Shown piece by piece: positions 8,357-21,453 of a stretch of 64,000 nt of DNA; position 1 is the stretch's first letter; each line of letters begins with the position of its first letter. The notes under the pieces are model-generated. The model did not search any database and was not told the origin of the DNA. It saw only the letters and a list, made by a program, of their open reading frames with translations. This DNA is from Misgurnus anguillicaudatus (Eukaryota; Chordata; Actinopteri; Cypriniformes; Cobitidae): assembly GCF_027580225.2 (NCBI RefSeq), contig NC_073352.2:36519501-36583500 (forward strand). Reading direction: 5' to 3'. The translations under genes and the position numbers were made by a program.

Positions 8357-11110
8357 ACCGGAGATACTTCCGGTCGAAAATCCGAATTTCGTTACAGCGC
8401 CGCTCCGGCGCCTCGGGCCCGGGTCCTTCGACCTTCGGGTCGGTCGGTCCGCCGGAGGGGCCCTTTCGAACGAGCCCACCCGCGAGTATCTGGCCCTTTC
8501 CGCAGCGGAGATACGGGGTGCCGTCTCCGGATTTTCCCACGGCCGCTGCTCGGGCGCCTTAAGTCCCAGGACGTCGCCCTCGGGGTCGGTCGCTCTACCC
8601 GAGGGGACCTTTCGAACGAGCCCGCCCTCGACCCTCCGACCCTTTCCGCGGCCGAGATACGGCGGATCGAAAAAAAAAAAACGCTGGTCCGGAGTTCGCG
8701 CGCCCGTAGCGTCCGCTGCGTTCGTCCGCCGGAGGCGCGGCCGGTCTCGTTCGAAAGGTCTTTCCCGGGGCTTTCCGGCGACGCCGGCCCCGAGTCCGTG
8801 CGATCCCGTGGACCGGAGATACTTCCGGTCGAATATCCGAATTTCGTTACCGCGCCGCTCCGGCGCCTCGGGCCCGGGGCCTTCGACCTTCGGGTCGATT
8901 GGTCCGCCGGATGGGCCCTTTCGAACGAGCCCACCCACGAGTATCTGGCCTTTTCCGCGGCGGAGATACGGGGGGCCTTCTCCGGATTTTCCCACGGCCG
9001 CTGCTCGGGCGCCTTAAGTCCGAGGACGTCGCCCTCGGAGTCGGTCGCTCTACCCGAGGGGACCTTTCGAACGAGCCCGCCCTCGACCCTCCGACCCTTT
9101 CCGCGGCCGAGATACGGCGGATCGAAAAAAAAAACGCTGGTCCGGAGTTTGCTCGCCCGTAGCGTCCGCTGCGTTCGTCCGCCGGAGGCGTGACCGGTCT
9201 CGTTCGAAAGGTCTTTCCCGGGGCTTTCCGGCGACGCCGGCCCCGAGTCCGTGCGATCCCGTGGACCGGAGATACTTCCGGTCGAATATCCGAATTTCGT
9301 TACCGCGCCGCTCCGGCGCCTCGGGCCCGGGGCCTTCGACCTTCGGGTCGATTGGTCCGCCGGATGGGCCCTTTCGAACGAGCCCACCCACGAGTATCTG
9401 GCCCTTTCCGCGGCGGAGATACGGGGGGGCTTCTCCGGATTTTCCCACGGACGCTGCTCGGGCGCCTTAAGTCCGAGGACGTCGCCCTCGGGGTCGGTCG
9501 CTCTACCCGAGGGGACCTTTCGAACGAGCCCGCCCTCGACCCTCCGACCCTTTCCGCGGCCGAGATACGGCGAATCGAAAAAAAAAAACGCTGGTCCGGA
9601 GTTCGCGCGCCCGTAGCGTCCGCTGCGTTCGTCCGCCGGAGGCGCGGCCGGTCTCGTTCGAAAGGTCTTTCCCGGGGCTTTCCGGCGACGCCGGCCCCGA
9701 GTCCGTGCGACCCCGTGGACCGGAGATACTTCCGGTCGAATATCCGAATTTCGTTACCGCTCCACTCCGGCGCCTCGGGCCCGGGGCCTTCGACCTTCGG
9801 GTCGATTGGTCCGCCGGAGGGGCCCTTTGGAACGAGCCCACCCACGAGTATCTGGCCCTTTCCGCGGCGGAGATACGGGGGGCCTTCTCCGGATTTTCCC
9901 ACGGCCGCTGCTCGGGCGCCTTAAGTCCGAGGACGTCGCCCTCGGGGTCGGTCGCTCTACCCGAGGGGACCTTTCGAACGAGCCCGCCCTCGACCCTCCG
10001 ACCCTTTCCGCGGCCGAGATACGGCGGATCGAAAAAAAAAAACGCTGGTCCGGAGTTCGCGCGCCCGTAGCGTCCGCTGCGTTCGTCCGCCGGAGGCGCG
10101 GCCGGTCTCGTTCGAAAGGTCTTTCCCGGGGCTTTCCGGCGACGCCGGCCCCGAGTCCGTGCGACACCGTGGACCGGAGATACTTCCGGTAGAATATCCG
10201 AATTTCGTTACCGCGCCGCTCCGGCGCCTCGGGTCCGGGGCCTTCGACCTTCGGGTCGATTGGTCCGCCGGAGGGGCCCTTTCGAACGAGCCCACCCGCG
10301 AGTATCTGGCCTTTTCCGCGGCGGAGATACGGGGGGCCGTCTCCGGATTTTCCCACGGCCGCTGCTCGGGCGCCTTAAGTCCGAGGACGTCGCCCTCGGG
10401 GTCGGTCGCTCTACCCGAGGGGACCTTTCGAACGAGCCCGCCCTCGACCCTCCGACCCTTTCCGCGGCCGAGATACGGCGGATCGAAAAAAAAAAAACGC
10501 TGGTCCGGAGTTCGCGCGCCCGGAGCGTCCGCTGCGTTCGTCCGCCGGAGGCGCGGCCGGTCTCGTTCGAAAGGTCTTTCCCGGGGCTTTCCGGCGACGC
10601 CGGCCCCGAGTCCGTGCGACCCTGGGGACCGGAGATACTTCCGGTCGAATTTAGGAAAACTTCGAACTGCCGTATCTCGGGCGCCTCGGGCCCGGGGCCT
10701 TCGAACTTCGGGTCGGTCGGTCCGCCGGAGGGGCCCTTTCGAACGAGCCCACCCGGGAGTATCTGGCCCCTTCCGCAGCGGAGATACGGGGGGCCGTCTC
10801 CGGATTTTCCCACTGCCGCTGCTCGGGCGCCTTAAGTCCGAGGACGTCGCCCTCGAGGTCGGTCGCTCTACCCGAGGAGACCTTTCGAACGAGCCCGCCC
10901 TCGACCCTCCGACCCTTTTCGCGGCCGAGATACGGCGGTTCGAAAAAAAAAAAACGCTCGTCCGTAGTTCGCTTGCCCGTAGCGTCCGCTGCGTTCGTCC
11001 GCCGGAGGCGCGGCCGGTCTCGTTCGAAAGGTCTCTCTCGGGGCTTTCCGTGGACGCCAGCCTCGGGTCCATGCGACCCCGGGGGCCGGAGATACGGACT
11101 TCCACCGCTG
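8357..11110 (+). repeat. A block 2: six 454-bp monomers
   Basis: The block begins with a 'first'-type monomer and ends with a 'last'-type one (GAATTTAGG near 10,650). Monomers from about 9,192 onward are repeated 3,624-3,625 bp downstream. Private markers include GGGGGGGCTTCTCC near 9,424, ACGGACGCTGC near 9,448 and GCTCCACTCCGG near 9,760, all found again at +3,625 and in the copy at about 29.2-29.6 kb. Confidence 0.9.
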
Positions 11111-11981
11111 CACCTTTAAACGGCCGTAGCTCGGGCGCCTTAAGACCGAGACCTTAGCCCTTTGGGTCCCTCATCCTCCAGGGGGGGCCCTTTCCAACGA
11201 CCCCACCCACGTCTCCGTACCCCTTTCCCCGGCCGAGATACGACCCCGGGAACATCGCCCCGTCAACCCGACCACCGTGCACCCGAGGCCGGCTTTGGAC
11301 CCCGCGACGGACACCCTGGAGCTCGTACCCGGCGCACCGTTTGGTCCCTGCCATCCCACTCTTAAGCACTCCCCCACCGGACTAAGCCCCATCCTCCCGG
11401 CCCTTCTGGAGAACCAAACAGTTGGTCAACCCCAAAATTTCTCCAACCGTTGGTCAACCCGAAAGATTTTCCAGCAGTTGGTCAACCTCAATCGACTTAG
11501 GTTTTGGAGCGTTCGAATTTCCAGCAGTTGGTCAACCTCAATCGACTTAGGTTTTGGAGTGTTCGCGTTTCCAGCAGTTGGTCAACCTCAATCGACTTAG
11601 GTTTTGGAGCGTTCGCGTTTCCAGCAGTTGGTCAACCTCAATCGACTTAGGCTCTGGAGCTTTCGCCTCTCCAGCAGTTGGTCAACCCCAACGACTTAGG
11701 CTCTTGAGCTTTTACTTCTCCAGCAGTTGGTCAACCCCATGGACTTAGGTTCTGGTGCGTTCGCTTCTCCTGCCATAGACTTAGGTTCTAGAGCTTTCAC
11801 TTCTCCAGCAGTTGGTCAACCCCATCGACTTAGGTTCTGGAGCTTTCGCCTCTCCGACAGTTGGTCAACCCCGATCGACTTAGCTATATACCTGATGGCA
11901 CCTGTTCGCCCTACCGTCCCCCGCGAAGGGGGAACCCGCCGGGTCCGCGGCCGGGAGGGTGCGCCTCGGTCGGCCTGGGGG
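11111..11981 (+). repeat. C-B-P cassette 3
   Basis: C is 11,111-11,418, B 11,419-11,883 (465 bp, ten sites) and P 11,884-11,981. B carries CCCCATGGACTTAGG in place of CCCCATCGACTTAGG and GGTGCGTTCGC in place of GGGGCGTTCGC. The same two changes recur in cassettes 4 and 9 only. One 50-bp unit is missing relative to cassette 2. Confidence 0.9.
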
Positions 11982-14734
11982 ACCGGAGATACTTCCGGTC
12001 GAAAATCCGAATTTCGTTACAGCGCCGCTCCGGCGCCTCGGGCCCGGGTCCTTCGACCTTCGGGTCGGTCGGTCCGCCGGAGGGGCCCTTTCGAACGAGC
12101 CCACCCGCGAGTATCTGGCCCTTTCCGCAGCGGAGATACGGGGTGCCGTCTCCGGATTTTCCCACGGCCGCTGCTCGGGCGCCTTAAGTCCCAGGACGTC
12201 GCCCTCGGGGTCGGTCGCTCTACCCGAGGGGACCTTTCGAACGAGCCCGCCCTCGACCCTCCGACCCTTTCCGCGGCCGAGATACGGCGGATCGAAAAAA
12301 AAAACCGCTGGTCCGGAGTTCGCGCGCCCGTAGCGTCCGCTGCGTTCGTCCGCCGGAGGCGCGGCCGGTCTCGTTCGAAAGGTCTTTCCCGGGGCTTTCC
12401 GGCGACGCCGGCCCCGAGTCCGTGCGATCCCGTGGACCGGAGATACTTCCGGTCGAATATCCGAATTTCGTTACCGCGCCGCTCCGGCGCCTCGGGCCCG
12501 GGGCCTTCGACCTTCGGGTCGATTGGTCCGCCGGATGGGCCCTTTCGAACGAGCCCACCCACGAGTATCTGGCCCTTTCCGCGGCGGAGATACGGGGGGC
12601 CTTCTCCGGATTTTCCCACGGCCGCTGCTTGGGCGCCTTAAGTCCGAGGACGTCGCCCTCGGGGTCGGTCGCTCTACCCGAGGGGACCTTTCGAACGAGC
12701 CCGCCCTCGACCCTCCGACCCTTTCCGCGGCCGAGATACGGCGGATCGAAAAAAAAAAACGCTGGTCCGGAGTTCGCGCGCCCGTAGCGTCCGCTGCGTT
12801 CGTCCGCCGGAGGCGCGGCCGGTCTCGTTCGAAAGGTCTTTCCCGGGGCTTTCCGGCGACGCCGGCCCCGAGTCCGTGCGATCCCGTGGACCGGAGATAC
12901 TTCCGGTCGAATATCCGAATTTCGTTACCGCGCCGCTCCGGCGCCTCGGGCCCGGGGCCTTCGACCTTCGGGTCGATTGGTCCGCCGGATGGGCCCTTTC
13001 GAACGAGCCCACCCACGAGTATCTGGCCCTTTCCGCGGCGGAGATACGGGGGGGCTTCTCCGGATTTTCCCACGGACGCTGCTCGGGCGCCTTAAGTCCG
13101 AGGACGTCGCCCTCGGGGTCGGTCGCTCTACCCGAGGGGACCTTTCGAACGAGCCCGCCCTCGACCCTCCGACCCTTTCCGCGGCCGAGATACGGCGAAT
13201 CGAAAAAAAAAAACGCTGGTCCGGAGTTCGCGCGCCCGTAGCGTCCGCTGCGTTCGTCCGCCGGAGGCGCGGCCGGTCTCGTTCGAAAGGTCTTTCCCGG
13301 GGCTTTCCGGCGACGCCGGCCCCGAGTCCGTGCGACCCCGTGGACCGGAGATACTTCCGGTCGAATATCCGAATTTCGTTACCGCTCCACTCCGGCGCCT
13401 CGGGCCCGGGGCCTTCGACCTTCGGGTCGATTGGTCCGCCGGAGGGGCCCTTTGGAACGAGCCCACCCACGAGTATCTGGCCCTTTCCGCGGCGGAGATA
13501 CGGGGGGCCTTCTCCGGATTTTCCCACGGCCGCTGCTCGGGCGCCTTAAGTCCGAGGACGTCGCCCTCGGGGTCGGTCGCTCTACCCGAGGGGACCTTTC
13601 GAACGAGCCCGCCCTCGACCCTCCGACCCTTTCCGCGGCCGAGATACGGCGGATCGAAAAAAAAAAAACGCTGGTCCGGAGTTCGCGCGCCCGTAGCGTC
13701 CGCTGCGTTCGTCCGCCGGAGGCGCGGCCGGTCTCGTTCGAAAGGTCTTTCCCGGGGCTTTCCGGCGACGCCGGCCCCGAGTCCGTGCGACACCGTGGAC
13801 CGGAGATACTTCCGGTAGAATATCCGAATTTCGTTACCGCGCCGCTCCGGCGCCTCGGGTCCGGGGCCTTCGACCTTCGGGTCGATTGGTCCGCCGGAGG
13901 GGCCCTTTCGAACGAGCCCACCCGCGAGTATCTGGCCTTTTCCGCGGCGGAGATACGGGGGGCCGTCTCCGGATTTTCCCACGGCCGCTGCTCGGGCGCC
14001 TTAAGTCCGAGGACGTCGCCCTCGGGGTCGGTCGCTCTACCCGAGGGGACCTTTCGAACGAGCCCGCCCTCGACACTCCGACCCTTTCCGCGGCCGAGAT
14101 ACGGCGGATCGAAAAAAAAAAACGCTGGTCCGGAGTTCGCGCGCCCGGAGCGTCCGCTGCGTTCGTCCGCCGGAGGCGCGGCCGGTCTCGTTCGAAAGGT
14201 CTTTCCCGGGGCTTTCCGGCGACGCCGGCCCCGAGTCCGTGCGACCCTGGGGACCGGAGATACTTCCGGTCGAATTTAGGAAAACTTCGAACTGCCGTAT
14301 CTCGGGCGCCTCGGGCCCGGGGCCTTCGAACTTCGGGTCGGTCGGTCCGCCGGAGGGGCCCTTTCGAACGAGCCCACCCGGGAGTATCTGGCCCCTTCCG
14401 CAGCGGAGATACGGGGGGCCGTCTCCGGATTTTCCCACTGCCGCTGCTCGGGCGCCTTAAGTCCGAGGACGTCGCCCTCGAGGTCGGTCGCTCTACCCGA
14501 GGAGACCTTTCGAACGAGCCCGCCCTCGACCCTCCGACCCTTTTCGCGGCCGAGATACGGCGGTTCGAAAAAAAAAAACGCTCGTCCGTAGTTCGCTTGC
14601 CCGTAGCGTCCGCTGCGTTCGTCCGCCGGAGGCGCGGCCGGTCTCGTTCGAAAGGTCTCTCTCGGGGCTTTCCGTGGACGCCAGCCTCGGGTCCATGCGA
14701 CCCCGGGGGCCGGAGATACGGACTTCCACCGCTG
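11982..14734 (+). repeat. A block 3: six 454-bp monomers
   Basis: From about 12,816 this block repeats the 3' part of A block 2, almost base for base. CTGCTTGGGCGCC near 12,626 recurs near 16,250 and 32,369. The first poly-A tract is followed by CCGCTGG instead of CGCTGG. The final monomer is 'last' type (near 14,274). Confidence 0.9.
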
Positions 14735-15605
14735 CACCTTTAAACGGCCGTAGCTCGGGCGCCTTAAGACCGAGACCTTAGCCCTTTGGGTCCCTCATCC
14801 TCCAGGGGGGGCCCTTTCCAACGACCCCACCCACGTCTCCGTACCCCTTTCCCCGGCCGAGATACGACCCCGGGAACATCGCCCCGTCAACCCGACCACC
14901 GTGCACCCGAGGCCGGCTTTGGACCCCGCGACGGACACCCTGGAGCTCGTACCCGGCGCACCGTTTGGTCCCTGCCATCCCACTCTTAAGCACTCCCCCA
15001 CCGGACTAAGCCCCATCCTCCCGGCCCTTCTGGAGAACCAAACAGTTGGTCAACCCCAAAATTTCTCCAACCGTTGGTCAACCCGAAAGATTTTCCAGCA
15101 GTTGGTCAACCTCAATCGACTTAGGTTTTGGAGCGTTCGAATTTCCAGCAGTTGGTCAACCTCAATCGACTTAGGTTTTGGAGTGTTCGCGTTTCCAGCA
15201 GTTGGTCAACCTCAATCGACTTAGGTTTTGGAGCGTTCGCGTTTCCAGCAGTTGGTCAACCTCAATCGACTTAGGCTCTGGAGCTTTCGCCTCTCCAGCA
15301 GTTGGTCAACCCCAACGACTTAGGCTCTTGAGCTTTTACTTCTCCAGCAGTTGGTCAACCCCATGGACTTAGGTTCTGGTGCGTTCGCTTCTCCTGCCAT
15401 AGACTTAGGTTCTAGAGCTTTCACTTCTCCAGCAGTTGGTCAACCCCATCGACTTAGGTTCTGGAGCTTTCGCCTCTCCGACAGTTGGTCAACCCCGATC
15501 GACTTAGCTATATACCTGATGGCACCTGTTCGCCCTACCGTCCCCCGCGAAGGGGGAACCCGCCGGGTCCGCGGCCGGGAGGGTGCGCCTCGGTCGGCCT
15601 GGGGG
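14735..15605 (+). repeat. C-B-P cassette 4
   Basis: C is 14,735-15,042, B 15,043-15,507 (465 bp) and P 15,508-15,605. It is essentially the cassette at 11,111-11,981 displaced by 3,624 bp, including the CATGGAC change and GTTCGAATTTCC in the third B unit. Confidence 0.9.
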
Positions 15606-17461
15606 ACCGGAGATACTTCCGGTCGAAAATCCGAATTTCGTTACAGCGCCGCTCCGGCGCCTCGGGCCCGGGTCCTTCGACCTTCGGGTCGGTCGGTCCG
15701 CCGGAGGGGCCCTTTCGAACGAGCCCACCCGCGAGTATCTGGCCCTTTCCGCAGCGGAGATACGGGGTGCCGTCTCCGGATTTTCCCACGGCCGCTGCTC
15801 GGGCGCCTTAAGTCCCAGGACGTCGCCCTCGGGGTCGGTCGCTCTACCCGAGGGGACCTTTCGAACGAGCCCGCCCTCGACCCTCCGACCCTTTCCGCGG
15901 CCGAGATACGGCGGATCGAAAAAAAAAACCGCTGGTCCGGAGTTCGCGCGCCCGTAGCGTCCGCTGCGTTCGTCCGCCGGAGGCGCGGCCGGTCTCGTTC
16001 GAAAGGTCTTTCCCGGGGCTTTCCGGCGACGCCGGCCCCGAGTCCGTGCGATCCCGTGGACCGGAGATACTTCCGGTCGAATATCCGAATTTCGTTACCG
16101 CGCCGCTCCGGCGCCTCGGGCCCGGGGCCTTCGACCTTCGGGTCGATTGGTCCGCCGGATGGGCCCTTTCGAACGAGCCCACCCACGAGTATCTGGCCCT
16201 TTCCGCGGCGGAGATACGGGGGGCCTTCTCCGGATTTTCCCACGGCCGCTGCTTGGGCGCCTTAAGTCCGAGGACGTCGCCCTCGGGGTCGGTCGCTCTA
16301 CCCGAGGGGACCTTTCGAACGAGCCCGCCCTCGACCCTCCGACCCTTTCCGCGGCCGAGATACGGCGGATCGAAAAAAAAAAAACGCTGGTCCGGAGTTC
16401 GCGCGCCCGTAGCGTCCGCTGCGTTCGTCCGCCGGAGGCGCGGCCGGTCTCGTTCGAAAGGTCTTTCCCGGGGCTTTCCGGCGACGCCGGCCCCGAGTCC
16501 GTGCGACCCCGTGGACCGGAGATACTTCCGGTAGAATATCCGAATTTCGTTACCGCGCCGCTCCGGCGCCTCGGGTCCGGGGCCTTCGAACTTCGGGTCG
16601 ATTGGTCCGCCGGAGGGGCCCTTTCGAACGAGCCCACCCGCGAGTATCTGGCCCTTTCCGCGGCGGAGATACGGGGGGCCGTCACCGGATTTTCCCACGG
16701 CCGCTGCTCGGGCGCCTTAAGTCCGAGGACGTCGCCCTCGGGGTCGGTCGCTCTACCCGAGGGGACCTTTCGAACGAGCCCGCCCTCGTCCCTCCGACCC
16801 TTTCCGCGGCCGAGATACGGCGGATCGAAAAAAAAAACGCTGGTCCGGAGTTCGCGCGCCCGTAGCGTCCGCTGCGTTCGTCCGCTGGAGGCGCGGCCGG
16901 TCTCGTTCGAAAGGTCTTTCCCGGGGCTTTTCGGCGACGCCGGCCCCGAGTCCGTGCGACCCCGGGGACCGGAGATACTTCCGGTCGAATATCCGAATTT
17001 CGTTACCGCGCCGCTCCGGCCCCTCGGGTCCGGGGCCTTCGACCTTCGGGTCGATTGGTCCGCCGGAGGGGCCCTTTCGAACGAGCCCACCCGCGAGTAT
17101 CTGGCCTTTTCCGCGGCGGAGATACGGGGGGCCGTCTCCGGATTTTCCCACGGCCGCTGCTCGGGCGCCTTAAGTCCGAGGACGTCGCCCTCGGGGTCGG
17201 TCGCTCTACCCGAGGAGACCTTTCGAACGAGCCCGCCCTCGACCCTCCGACCCTTTTCGCGGCCGAGATACGGCGGTTCGAAAAAAAAAACGCTCGTCCG
17301 TAGTTCGCGCGTCCGTAGTTCGCGCGCCCGTAGCGTCCGCTGCGTTCGTCCGCCGGAGGCGCGGCCGGTCTCGTTCGAAAGGTCTCTCTCGGGGCTTTCC
17401 GGGGACGCCAGCCTCGGGTCCGTGCGACCCCGGGGGCCGGAGATACGGACTTCCACTGCTG
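15606..17461 (+). repeat. A block 4: four 454-bp monomers
   Basis: The first monomers continue the 3,624-bp duplication up to about 16.49 kb. The later monomers carry CTCCGGCCCCTCGGG near 17,012 and CCGTCACCGG near 16,679. The block does not end in the GAATTTAGG 'last' type. After the last poly-A tract there is a small duplication, CGCGTCCGTAGTTCG near 17,308-17,322, so CGTAGTTCGCGCG appears twice. Confidence 0.9.
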
Positions 17462-18282
17462 CACCTTTAAACGGCCGTAGCTCGGGCGCCTTAAGACCGA
17501 GACCTTAGCCCTTTGGGTCCCTCATCCTCCAGGAGGGGCCCTTTCCAACGACCCCACCCACGTCTCCGTACCCCCTTCCCCGGCCGAGATACGACCCCGG
17601 GAACATCGCCCCGTCAACCCGACCACCGTGCACCCGAGGCCGGCTTTGGACCCCGCGACGGACACCCTGGAGCTCGTACCCGGCGCACCGTTTGGTCCCT
17701 GCCATCCCACTCTTAAGCACTCCCCCACCGGACTAAGCCCCATCCTCCCGGCCCTTCTGGAGAACCAAACAGTTGGTCAACCCCAAAATTTCTCCAACCG
17801 TTGGTCAACCCGAAAGATTTTCCAGCAGTTGGTCAACCTCAATCGACTTAGGTTTTGGGGTGTTCGCGTTTCCAGCAGTTGGTCAACCTCAATCGACTTA
17901 GGTTTTGGAGCGTTCGCGTTTCCAGCAGTTGGTCAACCTCAATCGACTTAGGCTCTGGAGCTTTCGCCTCTCCAGCAGTTGGTCAACCCCAACGACTTAG
18001 GCTCTTGAGCTTTCACTTCTCCAGCAGTTGGTCAACCCCATCGACTTAGGTTCTGGGGCGTTCGCTTCTCCTGCCATAGACTTAGGCTCTGGAGCTTTCA
18101 CTTCTCCAGCAGTTGGTCAACCCCATCGACTTAGGTTCTGGAGCTTTCGCCTCTCCGACAGTTGGTCAACCCCGATCAACTTAGCTATATACCTGATGGC
18201 ACCTGTTCGCCCTACCGTCCCCCGCGAAGGGGGAACCCGCCGGGTCCGCGGCCGGGAGGGTGCGCCTCGGTCGGCCTGGGGG
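17462..18282 (+). repeat. C-B-P cassette 5
   Basis: C is 17,462-17,769 and has TACCCCCTTCCCC where cassettes 1-4 have TACCCCTTTCCCC. B is 17,770-18,184 (415 bp, nine sites). P is 18,185-18,282; the B unit before it reads CCCCGATCAACTTAG, a private change. A unit with GGGGTGTTCGCG near 17,857 is shared with cassette 10. Confidence 0.9.
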
Positions 18283-19216
18283 ACCGGAGATACTTCCGGT
18301 CGAATATCCGAATTTCGTTACCGCGCCGCTCCGGCGCCTCGGGTCCGGGGCCTTCGAACTTCGGGTCGATTGGTCCGCCGGAGGGGCCCTTTCGAACGAG
18401 CCCACCCGCGAGTATCTGGCCCTTTCCGCGGCGGAGATACGGGGGGCCGTCACCGGATTTTCCCACGGCCGCTGCTCGGGCGCCTTAAGTCCGAGGACGT
18501 CGCCCTCGGGGTCGGTCGCTCTACCCGAGGGGACCTTTCGAACGAGCCCGCCCTCGACCCTCCGACCCTTTCCGCGGCCGAGATACGGCGGATCGAAAAA
18601 AAAAACGCTGGTCCGGAGTTCGCGCGCCCGTAGCGTCCGCTGCGTTCGTCCGCTGGAGGCGCGGCCGGTCTCGTTCGAAAGGTCTTTCCCGGGGCTTTTC
18701 GCCGACGCCGGCCCCGAGTCCGTGCGACCCCGGGGACCGGAGATACTTCCGGTCGAATATCCGAATTTCGTTACCGCGCCGCTCCGGCCCCTCGGGTCCG
18801 GGGCCTTCGACCTTCGGGTCGATTGGTCCGCCGGAGGGGCCCTTTCGAACGAGCCCACCCGCGAGTATCTGGCCTTTTCAGTGGCGGAGATACGGGGGGC
18901 CGTCTCCGGATTTTCCCACGGCCGCTGCTCGGGCGCCTTAAGTCCGAGGACGTCGCCCTCGGGGTCGGTCGCTCTACCCGAGGAGACCTTTCGAACGAGC
19001 CCGCCCTCGACCCTCCGACCCTTTTCGCGGCCGAGATACGGCGGTTCGAAAAAAAAAAAACGCTCGTCCGTAGTTCGCGCGCCCGTAGCGTCCGCTGGGT
19101 TCGTCCGCCGGAGGCGCGGCCGGTCTCGTTCGAAAGGTCTCTCTCGGGGCTTTCCGGGGACGCCAGCCTCGGGTCCGTGCGACCCCGGGGGCCGGAGATA
19201 CGGACTTCCACTGCTG
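18283..19216 (+). repeat. A block 5: two 454-bp monomers (shortest full block)
   Basis: The block lacks the 'first'-type markers: it has CGAATATCCG, GTTACCGCGCC and AGTCCGAGG straight after P. This suggests an unequal exchange joined P to an internal monomer. It carries TTTTCAGTGGCGG near 18,877 and CGCTGGGTTCG near 19,092 as private changes. Confidence 0.9.
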
Positions 19217-20087
19217 CACCTTTAAACGGCCGTAGCTCGGGCGCCTTAAGACCGAGACCTTAGCCCTTTGGGTCCCTCATCCTCCAGGAGGGGCCCTTTC
19301 CAACGACCCCACCCACGTCTCCGTACCCCCTTCCCCGGCCGAGATACGACCCCGGGAACATGGCCCCGTCAACCCGACCACCGTGCACCCGAGGCCGGCT
19401 TTGGACCCCGCGACGGACACCCTGGAGCTCGTACCCGGCGCACCGTTTGGTCCCTGCCATCCCACTCTTAAGCACTCCCCCACCGGACTAAGCCCCATCC
19501 TCCCGGCCCTTCTGGAGAACCAAACAGTTGGTCAACCCCAAAATTTCTCCAACCGTTGGTCAACCCGAAAGATTTTCCAGCAGTTGGTCAACCTCAATCG
19601 ACTTAGGTTTTGGAGTGTTCGCGTTTCCAGCAGTTGGTCAACCTCAATCGACTTAGGTTTTGGAGCGTTCGCGTTTCCAGCAGTTGGTCAACCTCAATCG
19701 ACTTAGGCTCTGGAGCTTTCGCCTCTCCAGCAGTTGGTCAACCCCAACGACTTAGGCTCTTGAGCTTTCACTTCTCCAGCAGTTGGTCAACCCCATCGAC
19801 TTAGGTTCTGGGGCGTTCGCTTCTCCTGCCATAGACTTAGGTTCTAGAGCTTTCGCCTCTCCGACAGTTGGTCAACCCCAATCGACTTAGGCTCTGGAGC
19901 TTTCACTTCTCCAGCAGTTGGTCAACCCCATCGACTTAGGTTCTGGAGCTTTCGCCTCTCCGACAGTTGGTCAACCCCGATCGACTTAGCTATATACCTG
20001 ATGGCACCTGTTCGCCCTACCGTCCCCCGCGAAGGGGGAACCCGCCGGGTCCGCGGCCGGGAGGGTGCGCCTCGGTCGGCCTGGGGG
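19217..20087 (+). repeat. C-B-P cassette 6
   Basis: C is 19,217-19,524, with GGGAACATGGCCCC in place of GGGAACATCGCCCC. B is 19,525-19,989 (ten sites) and P 19,990-20,087. The C copy lies only 1,755 bp after the previous one, the shortest spacing in the window. Confidence 0.9.
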
Positions 20088-21453
20088 ACCGGAGATACTT
20101 CCGGTCGAAAATCCGAATTTCGTTACAGCGCCGCTCCGGCGCCTCGGGCCCGGGTCCTTCGACCTTCGGGTCGGTCGGTCCGCCGGAGGGGCCCTTTCGA
20201 ACGAGCCCACCCGCGAGTATCTGGCCCTTTCCGCAGCGGAGATACGGGGTGCCGTCTCCGGATTTTCCCACGGCCGCTGCTCGGGCGCCTTAAGTCCCAG
20301 GACGTCGCCCTCGGGGTCGGTCGCTCTACCCGAAGGGACCTTTCGAACGAGCCCGCCCTCGACCCTCCGACCCTTTCCGCGGCCGAGATACGGCGGTATG
20401 AAAAAAAAAAAACGCTCGTCCGGAGTTTGCTCGCCCGTAGCGTCCGCTGCGTTCGTCCGCCGGAGGCGTGACCGGTCTCGTTCGAAAGGTCTTTCCCGGG
20501 GCTTTCCGGCGACGCCGGCCCCGAGTCCGTGCGATCCCGTGGACCGGAGATACTTCCGGTCGAATATCCGAATTTCGTTACCGCGCCGCTCCGGCGCCTC
20601 GGGCCCGGGGCCTTCGACCTTCAGGTCGGTTGGTCCGCCGGATGGGCCCTTTCGAACGAGCCCACCCACGAGTATCTGGCCCTTTCCGCGGCGGAGATAC
20701 GGGGGGCCGTCTCCGGATTTTCCCACGGCCGCTGCTCGGGCGCCTTAAGTCCGAGGACGTCGCCCTCGGGGTCGGTCGCTCTACCCGAGGGGACCTTTCG
20801 AACGAGCCCGCCCTCGACCCTCCGACCCTTTCCGCGGCCGAGATACGGCGGATCGAAAAAAAAAAAACGCTGGTCCGGAGTTCGCGCGCCCGTAGCGTCC
20901 GCTGCGTTCGTCCGCCGGAGGCGCGGCCGGTCTCGTTCGAAAGATCTTTTCCGGGGCTTTCCGGCGACGCGGGCCCGAGTCCGTGCGACCCCGTGTACCG
21001 GAGATACTTCCGGTCGAATATCCGAATTTCGTTACCGCGCCGCTCCGGCGCCTCGGGTCCGGGGCCTTCGACCTTCGGGTCGGTCGGTCCGCCGGAGGGG
21101 CCCTTTCGAACGAGCCCACCCGCGAGTATCTGGCCCTTTCCGCAGCGGAGATACGGGGTGCCGACTCCGGATTTTCCCACGGCCGCTGCTCGGGCGCCTT
21201 AAATCCGAGGACGTCGCCCTCGGGGTCGGTCGCTCTACCCGAGGGGACCTTTCGAACGAGCCCGCCCTCGACCCTCCGACCCTTTCCGCGGCCGAGATAC
21301 GGCGGTTCGAAAAAAAAAAACGCTCGTCCGGAGTTCGCGCGCCCGTAACGTCCGCTGCGTTCGTCCGCCGGAGGCGCGGCCGGTCTCGTTCGAAAGGTCT
21401 CTGTCGGGTCTCTGTGCGACCCCGGGGGCCGGAGATACGGACTTCCACCGCTG
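20088..21453 (+). repeat. A block 6: three 454-bp monomers
   Basis: The first monomer is of the 'first' type, with CCCGAAGGGACC near 20,331. GGCGGTATGAAAA near 20,393 and AAGATCTTTTCC near 20,941 with GACGCGGGCCCG recur near 34,763 and 35,311 (offset about 14,369). The block ends with the same 23-bp-shortened sequence as block 0. Confidence 0.9.
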
